From an uncultured Lachnospiraceae bacterium (lineage in GTDB: Bacteria; Bacillota; Clostridia; Lachnospirales; Lachnospiraceae): a stretch of DNA of 64,000 nt. This document shows positions 45,671 through 55,395 of the stretch, in pieces. Both the position numbers and the translations under genes were made by a program. The DNA lies in contig CAMOZY010000006.1 of the NCBI GenBank assembly GCA_946631295.1, positions 1 through 64,000 on the forward strand, written 5' to 3'. The notes under the pieces were generated by a model that did no database searches, was not told the origin of the DNA, and saw only the letters and a program-made list of their open reading frames with translations. Position 1 is the stretch's first letter. Each line of letters opens with the position of its first letter.

Positions 45671-47131
45671 ATGGAAACATTAAATCGTGCAAAAACAGGC
45701 AAAAAATCCCGTCCCATCAAGGTTGTTCAGTTCGGTGAAGGTAATTTCCTCCGTGCATTTGTCGATTATATGATAGATATCGCCAACGAGCAGGGAACCT
45801 TTGACGGTGATATCGTTCTTATCAAACCCATAGAATTCGGAAACCTTGATAATTTCCGCGCTCAGGAGTGCCAGTATACGGTATCTCTTCGTGGCAATGT
45901 CGGAGGAGAAGGAAAGAAGATCAACCGTATCGTTACGAGCGTGGACAGCGCGGTTGATGCAATTTCCGAATATGATGATTACATGAAGCTTGCCGAGATT
46001 GACACGCTTCGTTTTGTTGTTTCCAATACGACCGAAGCAGGTATAGTATATGTACCGGAAGACAGATTTGAGATGACACCTCCTTCAAGCTTCCCCGGTA
46101 AGCTTACCAAATTCCTTTATCACAGATTCGAAACCTTTGGAGGCGCATCTGATAAGGGACTTGTAATGCTTCCCGTTGAACTTATCGATGATAACGGAAT
46201 GCATCTTAAGGAATGTGTTCTTAAGCAGATCGAAAACTGGGGGCTTTCAGACGAATTCAGAAAATGGGTTGAGGATACATGTGTATTCACCCAGACTCTT
46301 GTCGACAGGATCGTAACCGGATATCCCAAAGCTAATGAGCAGCAGGAGTGGGAGGAGCTTGGGTACGAGGACCGCATCATGGTCACTGGTGAACCCTTCG
46401 CACTCTGGGTCATCGAATCCGACAAGGATATCAGTAAGGAGTTTGATCTTCCCGGTGCCGGACTTCCCGTTGTTTTTACGAAGGATCATCATCCCTACAA
46501 GCAGAGAAAGGTAAGGATCCTTAACGGTGCCCACACTTCCTTTGTTCTCATGGCATATCTCATGGGTAAGGACATTGTCCGCGATTCCATGAATGATGAG
46601 GATATAAGGAATTTCATGAACAAGACCATATATGATGAAGTCATTCCCACTCTGACTCTTCCCGAGGAAGATCTTAAGGCGTTTGCTTCAGAGGTTGTAA
46701 ACCGTTTCAACAATCCTTTTGTTGATCATGCACTTCTTGCAATCTCACTGAATTCCGTTTCAAAGTGGAGAGCTCGCTGTCTTCCTTCTTTTCTCGGATA
46801 TGTTGAGAAATTCGGAAAGCTTCCTGCACATCTGACATTCTCAATCGCAGCACTTATCGAGTTTTATCACGGAACTGAGATTGTGGACGGAGTTCTCAAG
46901 GGAAGCAGAGACGGACAGCCTTACGATATCAAGGATGATGCTGCAGTGCTGGAATTCTTTGCAGCTAATTCTGAAAAGGAACCTGCAGAACTTGTTAAGG
47001 CATATCTTTCAAGGGAAGACTTCCACGGACAGGATCTTAACAATGTGTCCGGACTTACAGATGCTGTTACCGCTTATGTAACGGATATAAGAACATCCGG
47101 CATGAGAAGTGCCATGGAGAAGATAGGATAA
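45671..47131 (+). CDS. uxaB: Tagaturonate reductase (altronate oxidoreductase)
   Basis: 486 residues from ATG 45671 (GGAGG at 45656-45660, 10 bases before). NAD-binding start VVQFGEGNFLRAFVDYMID and the conserved mannitol dehydrogenase family core FTKDHHPYKQRKVRILNGAHT with active-site Lys/His. Reduces D-tagaturonate to D-altronate. Fructuronate reductase UxuB is a relative, but the next gene is altronate dehydratase, so UxaB fits. Stops one base before uxaA. Confidence 0.93.
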   Translation: METLNRAKTGKKSRPIKVVQFGEGNFLRAFVDYMIDIANEQGTFDGDIVLIKPIEFGNLDNFRAQECQYTVSLRGNVGGEGKKINRIVTSVDSAVDAISEYDDYMKLAEIDTLRFVVSNTTEAGIVYVPEDRFEMTPPSSFPGKLTKFLYHRFETFGGASDKGLVMLPVELIDDNGMHLKECVLKQIENWGLSDEFRKWVEDTCVFTQTLVDRIVTGYPKANEQQEWEELGYEDRIMVTGEPFALWVIESDKDISKEFDLPGAGLPVVFTKDHHPYKQRKVRILNGAHTSFVLMAYLMGKDIVRDSMNDEDIRNFMNKTIYDEVIPTLTLPEEDLKAFASEVVNRFNNPFVDHALLAISLNSVSKWRARCLPSFLGYVEKFGKLPAHLTFSIAALIEFYHGTEIVDGVLKGSRDGQPYDIKDDAAVLEFFAANSEKEPAELVKAYLSREDFHGQDLNNVSGLTDAVTAYVTDIRTSGMRSAMEKIG

Positions 47132-47132
47132 T

Positions 47133-48623
47133 ATGCAACAGTATATCAGGATCAATGAATCGGATAATGTAGCGGTTGCACTTACAACGCTTGAAAAAAC
47201 TTTCTCCCTCACCCTTGAACCGGGGGATCTTACGGTTCAGACTCTCGAGGAAATTCCCGCAGGCCATAAAGTGGCATTGCGGGATATCCGCGAGGGTGAA
47301 GAGATCATCAAGTACGGATACCGTATAGGTATTGCGACTGCCGATATCCCTGCCGGAAGCTGGGTTCATACTCACAACATCCGCACAGGACTGGGAGATC
47401 TTCTCGAATATAAATATGAACCGGTTCCGTCCGGCGTAAAAAGAGGGATCACAGGCAATTTCAAAGGTTTCCTTCGTGATGACGGAAATGTCGGAGTAAG
47501 GAATGAAATATGGATCATCCCGACTGTGGGATGTGTCAATAATGTAGCTTCCGCAATTGCGAATATCTCGAAAAAAAATCTCAAAGGAAGCGTAACCGAT
47601 TGCATAGCATTCAACCATCCTTATGGATGCTCACAGATGGGAGACGATCAGGATAATACACGCACCATTCTCTGTGATCTTATAAAGCATCCCAATGCAG
47701 GCGGTGTTCTTGCTCTGAGCCTCGGATGTGAAAACAGCAATCTCGATGTTCTTAAACCGATGCTCGGGGATGTTGATGAGAACAGGATAAAATTCCTTGT
47801 CTGTCAGGATGCTGAAGATGAGATAGCTGAAGGCGTAAAGCTTGTTAAGCAGCTCATTGAATATGCAGGAGGGGATGAAAGACAGGAGGTTCCCGTATCC
47901 AAGCTTGTTATAGGACTTAAGTGCGGAGGCTCTGACGGACTTTCCGGAATCACGGCCAATCCCCTTGTCGGACGTTTTTCCGACAGACTTGTTTCAAAGG
48001 GAGGCACGACGATACTTACCGAGGTGCCCGAAATGTTCGGCGCTGAGACTATTTTGATGAACAGATGCGCCGATGAAAAGCTTTTTGATAAGACCGTATG
48101 TCTGATAAATGATTTCAAGAATTACTACAAGGCAAACGGGCAGACCATATATGAAAATCCTTCGCCCGGAAATAAAAAGGGCGGGATTTCGACTCTCGAA
48201 GACAAATCGCTCGGATGCACCCAGAAGTCAGGCTCTGCACCCGTGCGCGGTGTTCTTAAATATGGTGAGAGAGTATCATGTTCGGGGCTTAACCTCCTTT
48301 CCGCCCCGGGCAATGATCTCGTAGCCGCTACGGCTCTTGCCGCATCCGGTGCACAGATAGTTCTTTTTACGACGGGACGCGGAACCCCCTTTGCGTCCCC
48401 TGTGCCTACAATGAAGATCTCTACAAATTCCGCACTTGCAGGTCATAAGAAGACCTGGATAGATTTCAATGCGGGAGTGCTTACGGAGGATGGTCACACC
48501 TGGGAAGAAGTTACGGATGATCTCTATGATCTGGTCATTGATGTTGCCGAGGGAAAACAGGTTAAGTCGGAAGAAGCCGGTTTCCACGATATGGCAATAT
48601 TCAAGACCGGTGTGACATTGTAA
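47133..48623 (+). CDS. uxaA: Altronate dehydratase
   Basis: 496 residues. N-terminal SAF domain (about 10-95), then the UxaA/GarD dehydratase core with FNHPYGCSQMGDD, LGCENSN, GLKCGGSDGLSG and TEVPEMFGAE. Removes water from D-altronate to give 2-keto-3-deoxygluconate. Length typical. Only one base after the uxaB stop and thus co-transcribed. KDG kinase and aldolase are not in this window. Confidence 0.95.
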   Translation: MQQYIRINESDNVAVALTTLEKTFSLTLEPGDLTVQTLEEIPAGHKVALRDIREGEEIIKYGYRIGIATADIPAGSWVHTHNIRTGLGDLLEYKYEPVPSGVKRGITGNFKGFLRDDGNVGVRNEIWIIPTVGCVNNVASAIANISKKNLKGSVTDCIAFNHPYGCSQMGDDQDNTRTILCDLIKHPNAGGVLALSLGCENSNLDVLKPMLGDVDENRIKFLVCQDAEDEIAEGVKLVKQLIEYAGGDERQEVPVSKLVIGLKCGGSDGLSGITANPLVGRFSDRLVSKGGTTILTEVPEMFGAETILMNRCADEKLFDKTVCLINDFKNYYKANGQTIYENPSPGNKKGGISTLEDKSLGCTQKSGSAPVRGVLKYGERVSCSGLNLLSAPGNDLVAATALAASGAQIVLFTTGRGTPFASPVPTMKISTNSALAGHKKTWIDFNAGVLTEDGHTWEEVTDDLYDLVIDVAEGKQVKSEEAGFHDMAIFKTGVTL

Positions 48624-48650
48624 GAAAGTAATACCTGATGATACAATCAT

Positions 48651-48678
48651 AAGCGGTCGCCATAAGCGGCCGCTTTTA
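48651..48678 (+). terminator. Terminator of the uxaB-uxaA operon
   Basis: AAGCGGTCGC / GCGGCCGCTT stem (one G-U, loop CATAA) followed by TTT. Confidence 0.8.
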
Positions 48679-48702
48679 TGTGATGAAAGAGACGGAGGAA
48701 TT

Positions 48703-49536
48703 ATGCAGCTTGGAATAAGACTTCACGACACGGAAGTTCTTCCTTTTGAGGAAAGGATCGCCCACGTTCATGAGATGGGATACAAATGCGGCCATCTGGC
48801 ACTGTCCAAGATAGAAGGTCTTCCATCCGCTCCGGAATCCCTGACTCCCGGATATGCGGAATATATTAAGAATGTCTTCGAAAAAAATAATGTGGATATC
48901 GCGGTTCTCGGATGCTACCTGAATCTTGCAGATCCGGACCGGGACAGGCTTAAAGTGATAAAGGGAAAGTACGAAGCAAGCATAAGATTTGCATCAATGA
49001 TCTCTGCCGGGATGGTCGGAACAGAGACCGGTGCCCCCAATTCCGAGTATAAATCCTGCCCGGAGTGCAGAAGTGATGAGGCTCTGGATACTTTTATCAG
49101 AGAACTTAAAAGTGTTGTGAAGATCGCAGAGAATTTCGGTGTGATGTTTGCAATCGAACCTGTTGCAAAGCATATAGTATGGAATGCGGACCGCGCAAGG
49201 ATAGTGCTCGATGAAGTTGCATCACCTAATCTCGGGATAATCTTTGACCCTGTAAATCTTCTTGATGAGACCAATTATATGGACCGTGAGGAGATCTTTG
49301 AGCACACGATCGAAGTTCTGGGAAATGAGATCATAATGCTCCATCTCAAGGATTTTGTCCCTGAAGCGGGGAAACTGAAATCAGTGGGGTGCGGCCTCGG
49401 AGAGATGGATTATACCCGTATTCTTAAGTTTATTAAGGAAAAGAAACCCTATATCCACGCAACCCTTGAAAATACGACTCCGGCGGACCATGCATCGTGC
49501 AGGGATAAGATCCTGAATGTATACAATTCACTTTAA
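48703..49536 (+). CDS. Sugar phosphate isomerase/epimerase family TIM-barrel protein
   Basis: 277 residues of the xylose-isomerase-like AP-endonuclease-2 fold family. Conserved metal-site pattern Glu in FAIEPV, Asp in GIIFDPVNL, His in IIMLHLKD, Glu in IHATLENTT. Acts as isomerase or epimerase on a small sugar acid or sugar, unspecified. GGAGG ribosome site before ATG 48703. Comes after the uxa terminator, so it may be read through or from its own promoter; a role in uronate use is suggested only by neighbourhood. Confidence 0.82.
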   Translation: MQLGIRLHDTEVLPFEERIAHVHEMGYKCGHLALSKIEGLPSAPESLTPGYAEYIKNVFEKNNVDIAVLGCYLNLADPDRDRLKVIKGKYEASIRFASMISAGMVGTETGAPNSEYKSCPECRSDEALDTFIRELKSVVKIAENFGVMFAIEPVAKHIVWNADRARIVLDEVASPNLGIIFDPVNLLDETNYMDREEIFEHTIEVLGNEIIMLHLKDFVPEAGKLKSVGCGLGEMDYTRILKFIKEKKPYIHATLENTTPADHASCRDKILNVYNSL

Positions 49537-49547
49537 CCCCCTTTACA

Positions 49548-49576
49548 TTGAAACCGCCCCTTATATCTGTTACAAT
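49548..49576 (+). promoter_or_regulatory. secA promoter
   Basis: TTGAAA (49548-49553), 17-base spacer, TACAAT (49571-49576). Confidence 0.8.
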
Positions 49577-49603
49577 AGTCGGATGTGAGGTAGAAGACAA
49601 ATT

Positions 49604-52180
49604 ATGAAGCTTACAGAAAAAATATTCGGAACACATTCCGATCGTGAACTTAAAAGAATTGCTCCCATAGTGGATAAGATTGAGAGTTTAAGACCAGAGA
49701 TGCAGGCTCTTTCCGATGAGGAACTCAGAGCCAAGACTCCCTGGTTTAAGGAGCGTCTTGAAAAGGGCGAGACCCTTGATGATATCCTTCCCGAGGCATT
49801 CGCAGTTGTAAGAGAAGCTGCCAAGCGTGCCATAGGAATGGAGCATTACAGAGTACAGCTTATCGGTGGTATCGTTCTCCATCAGGGAAGGATCGCCGAG
49901 ATGAGAACCGGTGAAGGTAAGACACTTGTCTCAACCTGTCCCGCATACCTTAATGCACTGGCAGGAAAGGGCGTACATATCGTCACGGTCAATGACTATC
50001 TTGCTAACCGTGATGCACAGTGGATGGGAGAGGTACACAGATTCCTCGGTCTTACAGTAGGTGTTGTTCTCAATTCCATGAATTCGGAAGAGAGACAGGC
50101 TGCATATAATTGTGACATTACTTATGTTACCAATAACGAGCTCGGCTTTGATTACCTCAGGGATAACATGGCCATCTATAAGAAACAGCTTGTTTTGAGA
50201 GATCTTAATTTCTGTATCATCGACGAGGTTGACTCTGTTCTTATCGATGAAGCAAGAACTCCTCTCATCATTTCCGGACAGAGCGGCAAGTCCACTGCGC
50301 TTTATGAGATGTGCGACCTTCTTGCAAGACAGCTCAAGCGTGGTAATGATATCAAGGAACTTTCCAAGATGGATGCCATCATGGGTATCACTCAGGAAGA
50401 GACCGGTGATTTTGTCGTTAACGAAAAGGACAAGATCGTCAACCTTACCGAGGCCGGAACCGCACGTGTTGAGCAGTTCTTCCATATTCAGAATCTTTCC
50501 GATCCGGAAAATACCGAGATCAACCATAATATCATCCTTGCACTGAGGGCACATAACCTTATGTTCAAGGATCAGGATTACGTTGTTAAGGACGATGAGA
50601 TCCTTATAGTAGATGAGTTTACGGGACGTATCATGCCCGGCAGAAGATTTTCCGATGGTCTCCATCAGGCAATCGAAGCCAAGGAGCATGTTAAGGTTAA
50701 GCGTGAGTCCAGAACTCTTGCCACCATCACATTCCAGAACTTCTTCAATCTCTTTGAAAAGAAAGCCGGCATGACCGGTACCGCACTTACTGAGGAAGCG
50801 GAGTTCAGAGAGATCTATGGTATGGATGTTATTACCATTCCTACCAATGCTCCCGTTATAAGAAAAGACCTTCAGGATGCCGTTTATAAGACCAGGAAGG
50901 AAAAACTGGAGGCTATCCTCAAGGCTACACAGGAAGCACATGCTACCGGACAGCCCATTCTCATCGGTACCATCAATATCGATGCGAGTGAAGAGCTCAG
51001 CAGGATGTTCAGCAAGGCCGGCATCAAGCATGAAGTCCTCAATGCAAAGTTCCATGAGCGTGAGGCTGAGATCGTTGCACAGGCAGGTATTCACGGTCAC
51101 GTTACCATCGCAACCAATATGGCAGGACGTGGTACCGATATTAAGCTTGACGATGAAGCCAAGGCAGCAGGCGGACTTAAGATAATCGGAACAGAGCGTC
51201 ATGAATCAAGACGTATTGATAACCAGCTCCGTGGACGTTCCGGGCGTCAGGGAGATCCCGGTGAATCCAAGTTTTATATCTCTCTTGAAGATGACCTTAT
51301 GAGACTCTTCGGTTCGGAGAGGCTTATTTCCATGTTCAATGCTCTCGGAATTCCCGAGGGTCAGGAGATCGAGCACAAGGCACTTACAGGTGCAATCGAA
51401 TCTGCGCAGAAGAGGATCGAGTCCAATAACTTCGGTATCCGTAAAAATCTCCTCGAGTATGATAAGGTCATGAGCGAGCAGAGAGAGATCATCTATGAGG
51501 AGAGACGTAAGGTTCTCGACGGCGAGAGCATGCGTGACTATGTCTATAAGATGATCACAGATATCGTTGAGAGATGTGTTGATACATGTATCAATGATGA
51601 TGTATCTTCCGATAACTGGGATTTCACCGAACTTAACGAACTGCTTCTTCCCATCATTCCCCTTGAGCCTGTTACCAAGGAGAGAATGAGCAAGCTCAAG
51701 AAGAACAGCATCAAGCAGGCTCTTAAGGAAGAGGCTGTCAAGCTCTATGAGACCAAGGAGGCAGAGTTCCCCGAGGCAGAGCAGATAAGAGAAGTTGAGA
51801 GAGTTATTCTTCTTCGTACCATTGACCGTAAGTGGATGTCACATATCGATGACATGGCAATCATGGAACAAGGCGCGGGACTTGCATCATACGGACAGAA
51901 GGATCCTCTTATCGAATACAGAAACCAGGGATATGCAATGTTTGACGAACTCATCCAGAACATTCAGGAAGATACCGTCAAGATGCTCATGCATATCAAG
52001 GTTGAACAGAAGGTTGAGCGTGAACAGGTAGCTCAGGTTACCGGTACCAACAAGGACGATTCCGGCCCGAGAGCACCCAAGACAAGATCAGCCCAGAAGG
52101 TATATCCTAACGATCCCTGCCCCTGCGGAAGCGGTAAGAAATTCAAGGCCTGCCATGGAAGACCCGGAATGAAGCTCTGA
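49604..52180 (+). CDS. secA: Preprotein translocase ATPase SecA
   Basis: 858 residues. ATP-driven motor that pushes preproteins through SecYEG. Walker A MRTGEGKT, Walker B region [21 protein letters not shown], the PRGRDTDI-type segment [26 protein letters not shown], and a C-terminal zinc-binding SEC-C motif [15 protein letters not shown] that interacts with SecB or membranes. The GAGG before ATG 49604 is weak but its start matches the family start (MKLTEKIFG). Followed by prfB, the usual secA-prfB order of Firmicutes. Confidence 0.98.
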   Translation: MKLTEKIFGTHSDRELKRIAPIVDKIESLRPEMQALSDEELRAKTPWFKERLEKGETLDDILPEAFAVVREAAKRAIGMEHYRVQLIGGIVLHQGRIAEMRTGEGKTLVSTCPAYLNALAGKGVHIVTVNDYLANRDAQWMGEVHRFLGLTVGVVLNSMNSEERQAAYNCDITYVTNNELGFDYLRDNMAIYKKQLVLRDLNFCIIDEVDSVLIDEARTPLIISGQSGKSTALYEMCDLLARQLKRGNDIKELSKMDAIMGITQEETGDFVVNEKDKIVNLTEAGTARVEQFFHIQNLSDPENTEINHNIILALRAHNLMFKDQDYVVKDDEILIVDEFTGRIMPGRRFSDGLHQAIEAKEHVKVKRESRTLATITFQNFFNLFEKKAGMTGTALTEEAEFREIYGMDVITIPTNAPVIRKDLQDAVYKTRKEKLEAILKATQEAHATGQPILIGTINIDASEELSRMFSKAGIKHEVLNAKFHEREAEIVAQAGIHGHVTIATNMAGRGTDIKLDDEAKAAGGLKIIGTERHESRRIDNQLRGRSGRQGDPGESKFYISLEDDLMRLFGSERLISMFNALGIPEGQEIEHKALTGAIESAQKRIESNNFGIRKNLLEYDKVMSEQREIIYEERRKVLDGESMRDYVYKMITDIVERCVDTCINDDVSSDNWDFTELNELLLPIIPLEPVTKERMSKLKKNSIKQALKEEAVKLYETKEAEFPEAEQIREVERVILLRTIDRKWMSHIDDMAIMEQGAGLASYGQKDPLIEYRNQGYAMFDELIQNIQEDTVKMLMHIKVEQKVEREQVAQVTGTNKDDSGPRAPKTRSAQKVYPNDPCPCGSGKKFKACHGRPGMKL

Positions 52181-52191
52181 CCTTACTCTAA

Positions 52192-52259
52192 GCACCGGTG
52201 CGGCGGTCTGCTAAATCTGCACATACAGCAGCATAAGACCGGGGTGTATGAAATACACC
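52192..52259 (+). other. Three possible stems in the secA-prfB intergenic region
   Basis: The 101-base gap holds GCACCGGTGC (52192-52201, self-complementary), CGGTCT (52204-52209) pairing with AGACCG (52236-52241), and GGTGTAT-gaa-ATACACC (52243-52259). There is no T-run, so it is not a clear terminator. It may be an mRNA structure before prfB. Confidence 0.5.
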
Positions 52260-52281
52260 GTGTTTAGAAAGAGAGAATATT

Positions 52282-53421
52282 ATGGTAGAACTTGATCAGA
52301 TAAAGCAGGAGATACTTTCTTACAGAGCACCTCTTGCCGAAGTAAAAGAATCACTTGATCTTGAAAATAAATCAAAGAAGATAGAAGAACTTGAGAGAGA
52401 AATGGAGGCACCCGGATTCTGGGATGATCCCGATAAGGCAAATGCCAAGATGAAATCTCTCAAGAATATGAAGGATACCAGAGATCTTGTTAAGAGTCTT
52501 GAGACAGGTATCGATGATGTACTCACCCTTGTGGAGATGGGTAATGAAGAAGAGGACGAATCTCTTATACCCGAGGCAAGGGAAGAACTTGAAAGCTTCG
52601 TTTCAAAATTTGAAGAGCTCAGACTTTCAACCCTCCTTTCCGGAGAGTATGATGATTCTGATGCGATCGTAGAACTTAATGCAGGCGCAGGCGGAACAGA
52701 GAGCTGCGACTGGTGCGGAATGCTTTTCCGTATGTATTCCAAGTGGGCTGATAAGAAGGGACTTAAGATAGAAGTACTTGATCAGCTTGACGGAGATGAA
52801 GCCGGTATCAAATCTATATCGTTTCAGGTCAGCGGTGATAATGCCTATGGATATTTAAAGAGTGAAAAGGGTGTACACAGACTTGTAAGAATCTCACCCT
52901 TTAATGCACAGGCAAAGCGCCAGACATCTTTTGTATCATGCATGGTAATGCCCGTCATTCCTCAGAATAATGATATAGTGATAGAGGATAAGGATCTGCG
53001 TATCGATACTTATCGAAGCAGCGGCGCCGGCGGTCAGCATATCAACAAGACCTCGTCCGCTATCCGTATTACCCATATTCCTACCGGAATTGTTGTTACC
53101 TGTCAGAATGAAAGAAGCCAGTTCCAGAATAAGGACAAGGCGTTTGAAATGCTCCGCGCAAAACTCTTCGAACTGAAGATGGAAGAGGAAGAAGCAAAGA
53201 GCAAGGGTATTGCAGGTGAGATCAAGGATATCGCATGGGGCAACCAGATACGAAGCTATTTCCTTCAGCCCTATACCATGGTCACCGACAAGCGTACCGG
53301 ATACAAGACATCCGACGCACTCGGGGTGCTTGACGGCAAGCTTGACCAGTTTATTGTAAGTTATCTCAAGTGGAAGAGCACCGGCGGAGCAGAAGTCGGT
53401 GGAGATGATGAGGATATCTGA
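52282..53421 (+). CDS. prfB: Peptide chain release factor 2, without frameshift site
   Basis: 379 residues in one uninterrupted frame. RF2 reads UGA and UAA stops. Stop-codon recognition motif SPF (RISPFNAQ) and peptidyl-release GGQ (GAGGQHINK) are present. In most bacteria codon 26 region reads CTT-TGA and needs a +1 shift; here the aligned sequence is TCA CTT GAT CTT GAA (52351-52365), so the shift is not needed and the usual self-regulation by UGA is missing. GAAAGAGAG ribosome site. Followed by a one-base overlap with the HD-GYP gene. Confidence 0.97.
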   Translation: MVELDQIKQEILSYRAPLAEVKESLDLENKSKKIEELEREMEAPGFWDDPDKANAKMKSLKNMKDTRDLVKSLETGIDDVLTLVEMGNEEEDESLIPEAREELESFVSKFEELRLSTLLSGEYDDSDAIVELNAGAGGTESCDWCGMLFRMYSKWADKKGLKIEVLDQLDGDEAGIKSISFQVSGDNAYGYLKSEKGVHRLVRISPFNAQAKRQTSFVSCMVMPVIPQNNDIVIEDKDLRIDTYRSSGAGGQHINKTSSAIRITHIPTGIVVTCQNERSQFQNKDKAFEMLRAKLFELKMEEEEAKSKGIAGEIKDIAWGNQIRSYFLQPYTMVTDKRTGYKTSDALGVLDGKLDQFIVSYLKWKSTGGAEVGGDDEDI

Positions 53422-54503
53422 TGATTAAGTTACAAACTTCCAAGTTAAAGCCGGGAATGGTAGTAGGAAGTGATGTTCTCAATTATGATAATAAAACGAT
53501 CATAGCAAAGGGAACAAAGCTGTCACAGACATTGATCACCAGGCTTGAACTATATGGAATTCTCAGCATTTATGTTGAGGATTTACCTAAGAATGCTCCT
53601 GAAGAGAACTCATCCGAGGATGCTGAACCTTCCCATTTTGAAAAGATCAGGGAATCCGAGATGTTCAAGGAATTCAAGGCTGATTTTGAGGAAGGAACAA
53701 AATCTCTTGAGTTCCATGTGAGTGAAATGGTCAATAAGAACATTGACGTTGATCCGATAATACTTCTTGAGAAGCCGCTCGATATGATCGCAAAAGCAGG
53801 ATCGAGAGTTTCAGTCATAGATATGCTGCATGCGATGAGAGGATTCGATGATTCCACATTTGCTCACTGCATGAACGTGGCTCTTCTGAATTACGTTGTT
53901 GCAGGATGGCTCAGGTGGAATAAGAACGATCAGGAAATGGCAATGATGTGCGGCATTCTTTTTGATGTCGGCAAGATGAAGGTTTCAAGGGATGTTCTTA
54001 ATAAGCTCTCACCGCTTATTCCGGATGAGATGAAGGAAATCAAGCGTCACGCTGAGTATGGTTATCAGATACTCAGAGAAAAGAACCTTCCCGATCATAT
54101 TAAGGCAACTGCCATCATGCATCACGAAAGATATGACGGAAGCGGTTACCCCTTAAAGGTTTCTGGACACAGACTTGATGTTTTTGCAAGACTGACTGCC
54201 GTGACTGATGTGTATGATGCAATGACAAGCGCAAGAGTCTACAGGGAGCCGATCTGCCCGTTCAGAGTGGTTGAGATATTCGAGGATGAAGGACTTGAAA
54301 AGTACGATCCGGATATCATCATGACATTCCTTAAGAATGTTACCTATACATATATCCAGAATTCCTGCACACTTTCCGATGGAAGAGATGGCGTCATCAT
54401 AATGCAGAATCCCGGAGAGTATTCAAGGCCTGTCGTAAAATGCGGCAATGATTTTATCGATCTTAACAAGCACAGAGAACTCCGTATCGAGAATCTTCAC
54501 TGA
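53421..54503 (+). CDS. HD-GYP domain protein with substituted HD motif
   Basis: 360 residues. N-terminal DUF3391-like domain (about 1-55), linker, HD-GYP domain (about 140-320). The GYP loop HHERYDGSGYP and DVYDAMTS are intact, but the HD pair reads Phe181-Asp182 (ILFDVGK) where the metal-binding family motif is His-Asp. This predicts an impaired metal site; it may bind but not cut c-di-GMP. Start ATG 53421 overlaps the prfB stop by one base (TGATG), so translation is coupled to RF2 termination at its own UGA stop. Ends at a terminator. Confidence 0.88.
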   Translation: MIKLQTSKLKPGMVVGSDVLNYDNKTIIAKGTKLSQTLITRLELYGILSIYVEDLPKNAPEENSSEDAEPSHFEKIRESEMFKEFKADFEEGTKSLEFHVSEMVNKNIDVDPIILLEKPLDMIAKAGSRVSVIDMLHAMRGFDDSTFAHCMNVALLNYVVAGWLRWNKNDQEMAMMCGILFDVGKMKVSRDVLNKLSPLIPDEMKEIKRHAEYGYQILREKNLPDHIKATAIMHHERYDGSGYPLKVSGHRLDVFARLTAVTDVYDAMTSARVYREPICPFRVVEIFEDEGLEKYDPDIIMTFLKNVTYTYIQNSCTLSDGRDGVIIMQNPGEYSRPVVKCGNDFIDLNKHRELRIENLH

Positions 54504-54546
54504 TATGTATAGAAGATCTGTGCAGGCTGATATGACTGTGTGAAAG

Positions 54547-54578
54547 AAAAGGACGGTTCGAAAAGAATCGTCCTTTTT
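54547..54578. terminator. Bidirectional terminator
   Basis: AAAAGGACGGTTC / GAATCGTCCTTTT stem (54547-54559 with 54565-54577, one G-U), loop GAAAA, T-run on plus strand, A-run on the other side. It ends the HD-GYP and DUF975 genes. Confidence 0.9.
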
Positions 54579-54600
54579 GTTTATATGCTTTTTTCTTTTT

Positions 54601-55395
54601 TTATATTCTCTTATCTATCGGGATGTAATGATTCGGGTTCATGAGGTTCAGGAAAAAGAGCGCATGGCTTTCGGAAAGGATCGGGTAAACCCAGAGCATT
54701 CCGAGTCCCATCGACAGAACACCAAGTAAAAGCATCGGTATGAATCTGAGATCAAGTGCAAGAAGCCTTGCCCTGTGTCCACGTATTTTTTTTCTCGTAA
54801 GGTGAAGGATCTTCGCAGCGGAATAGTGAGGGAAATCAAGAAGAAGGAAATATGCCATTCCGTATGTGAGATGCATGTACAGCGCCATTGCAAGTGAGGG
54901 AATCAGAAATGCACATGAGAGAATAACGTACTTCTGATCACCTGTCAGGAAATACATTTCGAAGAAAATATTGAAAGGTATCGACAGCAGGATCGTCGGG
55001 AAAAGAAGGAAAGCAGAGATCGTAAAGACCTTGGAAGGTTCTCCCCTGAATCCTGCAAAAATATCTGCAGGCTGTGCTTCACGTCCTGTTGAGATGTTCA
55101 GATAATACAGATCTATACCGCACTGGAACATCCCTGCAAAGATGTTCAGGACAGAGATTATCAAAGTGGAAAGTATCGTAAAGATTATATCCGTGGTAAC
55201 ACTGACAGATACATTTGAAAAAACAGGGAGTTTTGCGAGCATGGTGGAAAAAATGCTGCCTGAATAGGATATCAGATATATCCAGATCAGATATGAGAGC
55301 GTCATCATCACAGCGCCGCCGTAGCGCCCTGCCATTGCATTTTTTGCCTGCTCTTTAAGTTCGCGTGAAGAGCGGTATTCAGACTGATTTATCAA
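54601..55395 (-). CDS. DUF975 family membrane protein
   Basis: 264 residues with about six helices: N-terminal motif SSRELKEQAKNAMAGRYGGAV typical of DUF975, then helices from about 28 to 230 and the conserved LHLTRKKIRGHRA loop. Role unknown; genes of this family occur across Clostridia. Start ATG 55395 overlaps the upstream gene by 17 bases. Last gene of a minus-strand run. Confidence 0.88.
   Translation of the reverse strand: MINQSEYRSSRELKEQAKNAMAGRYGGAVMMTLSYLIWIYLISYSGSIFSTMLAKLPVFSNVSVSVTTDIIFTILSTLIISVLNIFAGMFQCGIDLYYLNISTGREAQPADIFAGFRGEPSKVFTISAFLLFPTILLSIPFNIFFEMYFLTGDQKYVILSCAFLIPSLAMALYMHLTYGMAYFLLLDFPHYSAAKILHLTRKKIRGHRARLLALDLRFIPMLLLGVLSMGLGMLWVYPILSESHALFFLNLMNPNHYIPIDKRI

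Noticed and set aside
49931-51202. Very long minus-strand frame (423 codons) opposite secA
   Set aside because: Lies wholly inside secA, caused by codon bias; the sense strand encodes all SecA motifs.
53421-54503. Possible frameshift or sequencing error behind the altered HD motif
   Set aside because: The frame is continuous and the altered position is a single codon (TTT for His); the flanking residues align normally, so it is treated as a real substitution.
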